DNA of 64,000 bases from Melanocharis versteri (lineage: Eukaryota > Chordata > Aves > Passeriformes > Melanocharitidae). The position numbers and the translations under genes are program-made. The stretch is taken from assembly GCA_013397845.1 (NCBI GenBank), contig VZTG01001875.1:208856-272855 (forward strand), given 5' to 3'. The notes below the pieces were generated by a model. It was not told the origin of the DNA, did not search any database, and saw only the letters and a program-made list of their open reading frames with translations. Below, piece after piece: positions 39,761 through 49,600 of the stretch; within the stretch, counting starts at the first letter, position 1, and each line of letters starts with the position of its first letter.

Positions 39761-42700
39761 GCCACCGCAAAACCTGCCGACTGCCCGGGGCTGGGAGCAA
39801 GCTTAATCATCTCTGGGTTTGAGCAGGTGTAGCACCTAGGACCCCTTTTGGTGTGTGAGGTCTCAGCGACTTTGAGTCTTGTGGTTAAACTCGTGAAGCA
39901 GGGGGAAGACTGAGCTTGTATAACTGCACTGCACCCTTATCAGGCATTCAGGAGCCCCTGTAAGTTTACACAGTTTTGCATGGAAGAGCAACCTGACTTA
40001 GGGAGCCTGATGACTTCAGATACATGAAAAGAAAATAATTGCAGATTCTTTAATTCTTGGTCTCCAAAAACGTAACTCGAGCAAAGCTACTGCACCAAGT
40101 TGAGTGCATGGTTGGCCTCAACAGCAGGAACAGTTGGCAACCTGAGGTGAGACATTGGTGGCTGCCCACTCATGGTAACACCAGCAGAGACCAGGACCAA
40201 GCTGCCAGTTTCCATATTCCTCAATTCCTTGGTGGCAAACAGCCATTGCTGGAGAAGGAGCCCCTCCATCGTAACACCGGTTGCTATCTTCAGTCTTCCA
40301 GTGTGTCCAGGCACACCAACAGGTTTGTCACGACTTTGCAGCCTCTCTCTGTCTCCAGTCAGCCTGTCCTCGCTCTTGCGTGGGCTGTTTAATGTTGCCA
40401 CTGCTGCCAACGTACAGAGTCATACTCAAATCTTGACACCTTCCAACTGCGTGTTGTCAATGGCCTAAAATGGAGCTTCCCTCACTTCCATTGACCAGTC
40501 AGTACTGCTGATGTAGCCAAGCAGTCTTGCCTTCATGTTGCCTTCTTTTTATTTCCTTTTTTTTTCCCTTTGAAAAAAGGGGTAGAACTATCTTTATCCT
40601 GTTTGCAAATTTTCGTGGGAAACAAAGCCTGCTTGAGAATAAGAAGTGTTAATTAGGCCTGTCATTGGCTGTCAAATTTTGTCATCCTTCCTTCACTTTC
40701 CTGGAGGTGATCTACTGGCTGAATAATGTCTGGATCAGCAAAAAACAGTTCAAACAGTTTTTATTGTTTGAACAGTTTTTATTGTTGTCTCTATCAGCTG
40801 TTCCTTGCTGGGGCAGGTTCATACTAGTAGCATAGGATGGAGACTTCTTGCTGTGTCTGGCTCCAGTAATGCCACCTCACAAAGGTGCATTGCTGCAGCA
40901 CGATGGGAAACATCTCACCTCTGAGGCTTTCCAGAATGGTCTCAGATGTGGTCAGCAGAGATTATTCCAGCACGAGTTAACCATGTGCCCTTCCAGTTCC
41001 TTGAGGTTTATGTGAGACATAAGCTTAAGGATAAAAGCAGGATATTCTCATAAATAAGGAGTTTGTTGATCACAAACTTGAAAATATAATTGGAAAAGGA
41101 GGTGGACAAGACAATGCGAATTTAAACTGAAACCTGTCATTGGAATTGCTAATTGGCAGCTTCAATGTTTCAATTAATGTGGAGAAGTCTGATATGCCCC
41201 ATTGCCTCATCATTCCATATATCCCTTCTGTTGCATTGTAGGAACCCTATTCAATTTCTTATCTTCTCTGGCCCCAATTCAAATTCCTTTCTTTCCTTAT
41301 TCATATCTCTTGTTCATGTGAAGTTGAGCCAATGTAGGGACTAGAGCCTTTCTCTCTTCTTTGAGGTGGACAGCTTGTTACTAGCCCTGATCTTGTTGCC
41401 TAGTACCTCAGCTGGCTAGAAAAATTAGGTTCAAAATACTTAATTTCCGAAGTCAGTGAGGAATCCTTGATGATTATCAATTTCTCTCAACACAAGACTT
41501 ACATCTGATACCCAAACACTCCAAAAACATGTCAGAAAAATACTACTCAATGAATCAGAAAACTAAAATATTAGCATTTTTGACTGTTTTTCTTTGAAAA
41601 CACAGATCTCTGTTTCAAGGAAAAAAACATGCAGAGATGCCTTGCTTTCAAGTGTACTCAAGGCTTCCTGTTCTTTGTAAATCTATCAGTGCTTTCTTAG
41701 AAAGTGGCAATTATAACTCTTTTTACTTTTTGCCTCAACAAAGTATGTTTTCAGATGACACTCTCTGCATTACTGTAAAGCCTCACAAAGTGAAGCGAGA
41801 CCAGGATGTGCCCCCTACATATGTACAAGTCCCAGCAGCACCAAGAAAGACATTTGCATTTTACATCCCAAACTGTCTCAGCTCACGGGCTCTATGGTGA
41901 GACCTACACGAAAACACAAGCTTTGAGTCTTCAGGAAATACTGCAAGCAAGAACTGTAATGAAATTTTCTGTCCTGATGCCTTCTAGAAGAGTCTCAGAA
42001 AAGCATAAATGTTCTTTGAAAATTGTAGGAAATATGATTCCTTCCTCTAGTTTCCTATAGAAGTCATCTTACAGTGGCATGATGGAATCCCAGTACTAAA
42101 AATGTTTCAGTTTTCCAAATCTGTATCTGAAAACCCTTTAAAGATTAATATAATTTTTCAAAAATTATTGAATAATATTATTAATGGTGCACTAGATAAC
42201 AAATAAGTACACAACCAGCATGGAAGAATCCAAATGGATAAATATAGATAATATTCTTGTGCCTAGTTGCTAGGAAAGCAAAATTTTTAAAACAGCTATA
42301 TAATACTTATCTAATAATGTAATTTTATATTTTAAATAAATATATTGCTTTCCCCAGTGTGGCTATTTGGCAGTTCCAGTCAAACAGTATCTTGCTAGGG
42401 AAACCAAAGTATTAATACAAACCAGTAACATAAAAAAAGTTAAAGGAGGAGTCATATTACATCACCTGGGAGGACCAGAAATGGTCAGAGGACAACGAGG
42501 CAAGTCATGCAATGGCAGGTATAATTTTAGCATTTGATAAATTTATTAGTTCTTGCTCTAGTCTCAGCTGGAAATTATCTCTTTCTCATTGCATCTGCAG
42601 CACTATAAATGGGACTCTGTCAAGGACCTTGTACTTAGAGTGACTCATCTCTCCTTGGGGTGCAGAAATCCAAGGGGAAATTATCAAACAGAAAGCTAAA

Positions 42701-42864
42701 ACCCACATGCAATTAAGTTATGAAAGACATATGAAACATGGAATATAAATATAGATATAGATTAGGCACATTTGAAAGAAGTCCACCATGGGCCCTTAAT
42801 TGTGTATATGTGATTTCCCATTCAGGAAGTATTTAAAAAGATGGTTTCTATGATCTAGGAAAAA
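39761..42864. other. Divergent intergenic region between RSAD2 and CMPK2, RSAD2 side
   Basis: No exon recognised. It contains an 18-bp direct duplication at 40753-40787 (AACAGTTTTTATTGTTTG, second copy 17 bp). Otherwise it is ordinary AT-rich sequence. Confidence 0.55.
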
Positions 42865-42930
42865 ATCATAGGATTGTAGAATGATAGAATACCAGGTTGG
42901 GAGGGATCTCAAGGATCATCAGATCCTTTC
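42865..42930 (-). mobile_element. Short CR1 LINE 3' end, reverse orientation
   Basis: Reads AATCATAGGATTGTAGAATG, then ACCAGGTTGGGAGGGATCTC and AAGGATCATC, the reverse complement of a CR1 3' terminus. Similarity stops after about 65 bases. Confidence 0.75.
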
Positions 42931-45779
42931 TTGACAAAAGTATGTTGAGAGAAGGATCCTTCTGTGTCCTTTCCATAGCCTTCCCCAAACATCTGGCAGT
43001 GGCCACTGTCATGGGCAGAAGAGGAATCTCTCTTGGCCTGACACTATACTGACTTCTGTGTTCTTAGGGTCTTATCCACAAACCTTCTTCTTTACTGGAG
43101 GCCCCTTCTTTAAAGTTTATTCTACATTAAAAGAGCAGTTTTATTTGTGTGTATTCTATGTACCTATACATTTTATGGGCCTTCAACATAAGTTTTTCCT
43201 GCCTGTGTATCAGACATCTGTTTACAGGACTGTACACTTAGATATATTTTTAAGTTACAGGCTAATCAATTTTCAGGGGGGGTTTTCCCTCTTCTTCCAC
43301 TTTGCGTGGATCAAAATTTTTTGAATATTCATATGGCCTCTTGTTGTCTCTGTATCTCTTCCCTATAGCTCTATGTAAGCACAGTGGACACTCAAAGATG
43401 TGAAAATGCTCCTGAACAGTGTTTTGTACATAATTAGCATATTTTTTCTTCAACATTGCTTCGCATTATACTGAGGACAAAATTATAAAGGTCCTTGTAA
43501 AGAGGCTGAAAAATGCATAACACAAGTTAATTTCAAAACTGAGTCATACTCTCTCCACTGATTTTAAATGCAACAAAACATCTTGGGCATAAAGGGCAAC
43601 TCTCTTTTCCTATATTTTTACTTGAATCCTGTAAGAGGGTACTTTTAAGTAATTAGGCAGGAAGAACAGGCCTCAGATGTTTATTATGAATGATCTCATA
43701 AGCATATTATAAATTAAGGAATCACCACCAACTTGGCTCAGGAATGGTTGTAACAAGGTTGTATCGAGGCAGTAGACGGGAAAAGGGAAAATGAAAGTGA
43801 GTGCTTTCCCTTTGCTCAACAGAGAAGGGAAAGGCAACAGTAGCACTGGAGAAAAATAAACAAAACTGAAAACAAACAAACAGAAGAGAAAGAGCCCGAG
43901 AGGTCAATGAGGGAAATAGCCAACTTTACAAGTGCTTTTGAAACGAAACTTGGCTGCAAGTCAGTTGGACTTCAAGCAAACAAATGAAAAAAAAAGTGGC
44001 AGATAAGTTTCAGAATAGATAAAGGTGAGGAAGTGCCGATCCGAAAGAGTCATTGAAACCTTGTGTACCTGATGCTGAGCTCAGCAGTGGCACTTGTGCT
44101 CAGGGAGGAGATCTTTGTCACTGTTGCTACCCCTCTGGAATCAATGGCTCTGTGGGAAGCAGCAGAGAAAAAAGTCAACTTAAAGCCTAGTATCACCCAG
44201 AAAAAAGGTAGATTGCATAACGCTGCTGGTCTGTGAAACTTTGTTAAGTGTAACCAAACCCTGACGAGTAGTCCAGTTCAGGTCTCCGCATCTTGGCAGG
44301 ATCTTACAGTTAAAGAAGTTGTGCTTGTTTCTAAGTGATCAAGGAGATGAAGCAGCTGCCTTACCAAGGGATGGAGGCTGTCATTCCCGACATGAAAAAC
44401 CTGAAGGGGAAATCTGAGTGACCTCTAAAAAATCCTGTACGTAATAAATAAACTGAATGTTGAATTGTTATTCGCCAAAATCAGTTATTAGAAGGGGCAC
44501 TTGTTAAAATAAGTAGGATGTGAGTTTAAAACTTACAAAAGAAATTTTTTATGCAACTGTTGCATTGCTGGAATTGGAGACCACAGGGGTTTGTGGAGGT
44601 AGATTGTATCACAGAGTCAAAAAGAGATTTAGGTAACTCCATGAGCAGGGGTCCACAACAGGTGCTGAAAGGGAAAGATGAGGATGTACTGTTTAACATT
44701 CCTAATTCGGTGACTGTGGATGCTGGAGGAGCACAAGGACTAGGAGAAGGGACCACAGATGAGCCAGGCATATGTACAGCATGTCATTCTGCCAGACAAA
44801 ATATAGGCTGAGAAGAGTCTCTACTCTTCATTAGTGCATATTATTATGGTCTTAAAACTATCTGTTGGTTTCCTGTATAATGAACCATGTTTTACCCTGT
44901 GTCTTCTGGTATCCATACCCAGCTGCCATAGCCATGTGTTTGAGTGCTGTGGAATGGTACTGGAGCTCTCAGGTATGAAACAGCCTTAAAAAAACCCAAA
45001 TGAATTTTGGTATATGATGCGGAGACTGTATTGAAGAGCTTCCAAGGCTATGTTCCAGTTTTGGCTCTGGCCCAGACTTTCATCAGCTCCTTCAGGATGG
45101 GCAGCTTCCATCTAGTACAGATGATTTGCAACTGGTACTGCCTACCAGCTGCTCCCCTCTCCCTGCAGTTATACTAAGCAAAAGGTATCTGTGTAGGTGT
45201 TTGATGTGACTAGAGGAAGACAAGTTTCCAAGGAATTTCTTGCAGAGTATACTAGGTTGTAGAGTATATTGGTTCAGAAAATGCATCAGAAGTTTACCTT
45301 TAGATATCTCTAAGCAGCAGTTCTCCAACTATTGAAAAAGAGGAGAAGTTTTCTACAGAGATGCAGGTTTTCCAACATTTTAAGCTACATTTTCTGAAAA
45401 TTCAAAAACTACATATTGGGCAACGTTACTCATAGCGGCTGTCACGAGATTAGGTCAGTGCTATTGCTATTTGCAGTACTTCTGGTTCCTACCTCTGAGC
45501 TGATGAAAGCTGAAATTGGCCATTGCAAAATTACGAAAACAGGCTTGTAAAAGTCCAGTTACTCCCAAAATTATTTGTGTCTGTTGGTCTTGTTTTTAAG
45601 GCACTGAATACAAAAACAATGGGGTCAAGTTACTGATATGCCTGACAGCCCAGTGCTGCTTGGGCACTGCAACTCAACAAAGCAGTTCAGTTTGGTTTAG
45701 GACTTGTTTGTCATTTTGAGCCAGTCCTAAGCAGCGGAGCATATTTGCACTTTTTTTTTTTCCTTAAAGAAGATCACCA
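42931..45779. other. Intergenic region upstream of CMPK2
   Basis: No exon recognised. It includes the candidate distal ISRE cluster near 43.8-43.95 kb. Open frames of up to 94 codons here lack recognisable domains. Confidence 0.5.
43787..43798 (+). promoter_or_regulatory. Candidate distal ISRE upstream of CMPK2
   Basis: GAAAATGAAAGT is an exact GAAANNGAAA core, about 2.2-2.7 kb upstream of CMPK2 exon 1. A second IRF-like GAAACGAAACTT lies 150 bases further at about 43940-43951. This could be an enhancer shared by the two divergent genes. It is a short motif, so chance is possible. Confidence 0.35.
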
Positions 45780-46009
45780 GGATTCAGCCACGAGAGCCCG
45801 TGGGAATGTGACCCTTCGTTGCTGGCGGGCGAGCAGACCGGATCCCGAGGCTAGGACCTTACATCCCGTGATTGCTGGCGCCCATCTGCGCAGAGAGCCG
45901 TTCTCCGCGGGACCGAGCCCGTTCATCCCGGTGCCACTGACGCGGGGCGGGGAAGGCAGAAGGGCGTTCCGAGGAGCTGCCCCTTGCTCCAGGCTGATCC
46001 CCGCAGACC

Positions 46010-46050
46010 GGGGCTTTCCCGGCCCGCCGGCCGGGCCAGTTTCGTTTCTC
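46010..46050. promoter_or_regulatory. CMPK2: Adjacent NF-kB-like and IRF-like sites
   Basis: GGGGCTTTCC fits the kB consensus GGGRNNYYCC. Nineteen bases further, AGTTTCGTTTCTC (reverse GAGAAACGAAACT) contains the IRF core AANNGAAA, but its two GAAA blocks are one base closer than in a perfect ISRE. A kB/IRF pair near the start is typical of interferon-induced genes. Confidence 0.5.
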
Positions 46051-46103
46051 GCTGGCTCCTCCTCCGCCTCCGCCCGCTCCCCCTCCGCTCTGCCGCTGGC
46101 CCC

Positions 46104-46201
46104 GGCTCCCGGCTCCCGGCTCCCGGCTCCCCGCTCCCGGCTCCCGGCTCCCGGCTCCCGGCTGCCGGCTCACGGCTCCCCGCTCCCGGCTCCCTGCTCC
46201 C
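46104..46201. repeat. (GGCTCCC)14 heptamer tandem array abutting the gap
   Basis: Exactly fourteen 7-base units: nine GGCTCCC, and five with one change (CGCTCCC twice, GGCTGCC, GGCTCAC, TGCTCCC). The array runs straight into the N run, so the missing sequence probably contains more units. The array may be 5' UTR or promoter; its reading frame relative to CMPK2 is unknown. Confidence 0.9.
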
Positions 46202-46511
46202 NNNNNNNNNNNNNNNNNNNNNNNNNNNNNNNNNNNNNNNNNNNNNNNNNNNNNNNNNNNNNNNNNNNNNNNNNNNNNNNNNNNNNNNNNNNNNNNNNNN
46301 NNNNNNNNNNNNNNNNNNNNNNNNNNNNNNNNNNNNNNNNNNNNNNNNNNNNNNNNNNNNNNNNNNNNNNNNNNNNNNNNNNNNNNNNNNNNNNNNNNNN
46401 NNNNNNNNNNNNNNNNNNNNNNNNNNNNNNNNNNNNNNNNNNNNNNNNNNNNNNNNNNNNNNNNNNNNNNNNNNNNNNNNNNNNNNNNNNNNNNNNNNNN
46501 NNNNNNNNNNN
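46202..46511. other. Assembly gap (310 N) at CMPK2 exon 1
   Basis: Unknown sequence in the CMPK2 CpG island. It hides the start codon and most of exon 1. Open frames read through it on either strand are artefacts. Confidence 0.99.
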
Positions 46512-46608
46512 GATGCTGCGGCGCTGCGCCCCGGGGTCACCGGACCCCCGGCCCGTGGTCCGCGCCCTGCCGCCCTCCGCCCGCGCCCTCCGGCAGCGCC
46601 TGCGCCAG
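46512..46608 (+). CDS. CMPK2: CMPK2 exon 1, 3' part
   Basis: The frame is fixed by the phase-0 junction to exon 2. It reads MLRRCAPGSPD then VVRALPPSARALRQRLRQ before a GTCAGC donor, aligning with the human segment that precedes the kinase domain. The ATG at 46513 is in frame but is probably internal, since the human protein has over 200 residues before this point. Confidence 0.75.
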
Positions 46609-49600
46609 GTCAGCACCGCGGGCGCGGGGCCGGCGTTTGGCTCCTCAGCGCCGTGGGGCGGGCGGGTGCCGGGGGGACGAGGGGTAATCGTTTTAAACGA
46701 AGGGAGGGCAGATTCTGACCAGATGTAAGGAAGAAGTTTTTTTACGATGAGGGTGGTGTAACGCTGGCACAGGTTGCCCAGAGAGGTGATGAATGTCCCA
46801 TCCCTTGAAACATTCCAGGTCAGGTTGGACAGGGCTCTGAGAGACCTCATCTGGTTTAGGATGTCCCAGTGCACTGCATGGGGGTTGGACTAGGTGGTCT
46901 TCAAAGATCCCTTCGGACCCAACACATTCTATGATTCCCTGATCTCTCCTTGCAGTGTGCGGAACGGATCCCAGAGGCTGAGGCAGTACTCGACCTGCTG
47001 GAGAAATGTCCAGAGAACCCAAAAAAAGGAGGTTTTCCCGTCATAGTTTTTGAGGGGCTGGATGCCACGGGTAAGAGCAATGTATGGTTGAAGAACCACA
47101 GATGAGAAATTGTTATAAAGAGAGACTTCTACGGTTTTTATTAGGCATAAGTCTTAAAAACTGTAATTAAAAAAACCCCAACAGCCTATAAACCTGTGAC
47201 AGATAAGGAATTAGTAATTATAAACACCAATCTGTCTTCTACTTGTAAAAGATTAGTGTATGCTAATTTACATTCAATGCTTTAATTCCTTACCTATGTA
47301 AATGAAAGAATACAGAGTGGAGTGTTGAAAATTAAATTTCTTGTGCAGATGATGAAACATACTTTTACTGGAGAGTTTTCTAATAAATGAACTAAAATTG
47401 TGGTAGTCTGAGAAACTGCCAGCAGTTTGTCTCAGAGAGAAATATTACTTGCTTTGATTAGCTTCGTTTTCTGACTTGTCAGTTAAGGAGAACTGAAAAT
47501 CTCCATAAAAAAAAGAATTGGATGGCCAGCATGGCAACATTCGCATAAATTGCCACCTAGAAAAATATTATAAATGAATATGTAGTGAAATTGTCATCAA
47601 TATATAGAGAAATTGTCATGCACCTAATGCATTTAAAGGAGTGAAGACTGAAAGCTGGCGAAAGGAAGGGATGGAAGACCCAGAGAGCAGGAAGGGGAGT
47701 AATAATTCCTGCAACCTGACTCAGAATCATTTTCTGCTGGAAACCTTATGACAAGATGCTCGGGTTACATATTCACATGTCAGAACCTGTGCTCCACATG
47801 AACAGACAGGAGCGTTTTTTGGTTTTTAAAACTCAGGTGTATCTGGTAAATAATATAACAAATGTTTCCTTCTGTAAATGAAATGTAGGCAAAACCACGG
47901 TGACCCAGGCTGTTAAGGACACCCTGAATGGCGTTCTGCTGCGGTCCCCACCAGCTTGCATCAGCCAGTGGAGGACTGTATTTGATGATGAGCCAACACC
48001 CATTAAAAGAGCATTTTATGCTGCAGGCAACTACATTCTGGCTTCAGAGATAGCGAAAGCATCCACTCAGGCACCTGTGATCATAGACAGGTTGGTGTAT
48101 TTAAGAAGCCCTCTTATATCAGTGCCATCATACAGTTGTTCAGTGTTACAAGCAGCCAGTGATTGTCTCTGTTTCTTCAGGGGTTTTGTTTTGGAGTTTT
48201 TTGCAGTTTGTTTTGGGTTTTTTTTGTAAGCCCTCTGCAGAGAGTCATATAAATATTATATCTTCTAAAGAGTAACACTTATGATAACAGTAAAATAGGG
48301 AACTTCAATCAGTGTAATACTCGTAACTAGCTTTGAGATGCCTGAAAATTGTTACATCTTCAGTTAGGAGTAGTGGAGGCACAGATTGTGCATCCTGAGC
48401 TAAATCAGTGTTTTGTGACAAACCAGAGGAGACTGTGGGCTGCTGGTCACGGCTGTCTCTAAGACGTGTTTGAGATATGGGTGGATTGGAATTACTGAGT
48501 TTTAGGTAGACTTACTCTTTGTGAATGTAAAGCCAGAGATATGATTCCCACTTTTTTGTGTTTGTTTGTTTTATTTCCGGTTTTCACTAACTGTGTAGGC
48601 AGCTTACAATATTACCATTAATAAAAAAGTCTAGATGCACTTTGAACCCTGTGGCTTATTTCAGTGGGTGTACTGTAACCTCCTGCTGCAACACACACAG
48701 ACACACATGTTGTTTGCATGTGAGTGCTATTTTCAACCAGCCTGAAATCCACTGAAATCTATCAAACACAGTGCTTTGTAGTGGGGAGAATGTTAAATGA
48801 AAGTGAAATTAGTAACATTAGTAATGCCTGTGTTAATTCATATGTGTGTGAAGACTGCATGTTCTCTACCAAATCTGTTGCATGAAGTAGGATGGGAGCC
48901 ACAAAAAAGCGGACTCAGAGGAAAGGATTTTGAGATATATTGTAACTCTTCTTTGACATGTTTCAATATACGAGGAGACTTTCTTTTGATAGAATTATCT
49001 GAAACAGTCCTTGCATAATGTTTTAATTGATAGTTCACGTTAACTCTGAATAGTGCACTATTTTTGTTAAGAAATAATGCATAGCACAGAACTGTTATTT
49101 GGATTTCCCTTCAAAGCCATGGTGTCACCTATCTCATCATTGTTGACTTGTTGTTATAATGCCAACTGTCTCCTATATTACTGAAGAATTAATGGTCTCT
49201 TTAAAATTTCTCTACCTCCATTTTTTATTTTCCTGACAGATACTGGCACAGCACAGCTGCCTACACAATTGCCACTGAAACAAGTGGGAATGTCCAGGAT
49301 CTTCCACCAGCTCAGGATGAGGTGTATCAGTGGCCCGAAGATCTGCTTAAACCTGATCTTGTTCTTCTCCTGACTGTTGACCCTGACGAACGAGTTCGAA
49401 GACTTCAGCATCGGGGGCTGGAGAAAACAAAAGAGGAAGCTGAGCTGGAAGCTAACAGCTTGTTTCGCCAAAGGTACCCTTTAATGGGGAAGAAGAGGCT
49501 GGAGGCAATCTTGGCTCCTGTGGGATCAATAATAACTGTGCCTCTCACATTACTGGGACAAGAATTTCCTTTGTATAAGCTTTTGGGGGGGTTTTTTGGT

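Larger units (their letters stand above)
45780..46700 (+). promoter_or_regulatory. CMPK2: CMPK2 CpG-island promoter (interrupted by gap)
   Basis: CpG-dense DNA beginning abruptly near 45780 and running through the gap into exon 1. It contains an NF-kB-type GGGGCTTTCC at 46010-46019 and an IRF-type AGTTTCGTTTCTC at 46038-46050. The transcription start cannot be placed because of the gap. Confidence 0.65.

Noticed and set aside
39353..39832. Overlapping open frames rich in Arg, Pro and Ser upstream of RSAD2
   Set aside because: They are translations of the pentamer array and CpG island, with no consistent start or homology.
43262..43456. Minus-strand frame with an ECPLC motif
   Set aside because: A single CxxC-like pair in a 64-codon chance frame; no zinc-finger spacing and no neighbouring exons.
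45745..46874. Open frames of 205-327 codons across the second gap
   Set aside because: Artefacts of the N run and of the GGCTCCC array; only the segment after 46512 can be tied to CMPK2.
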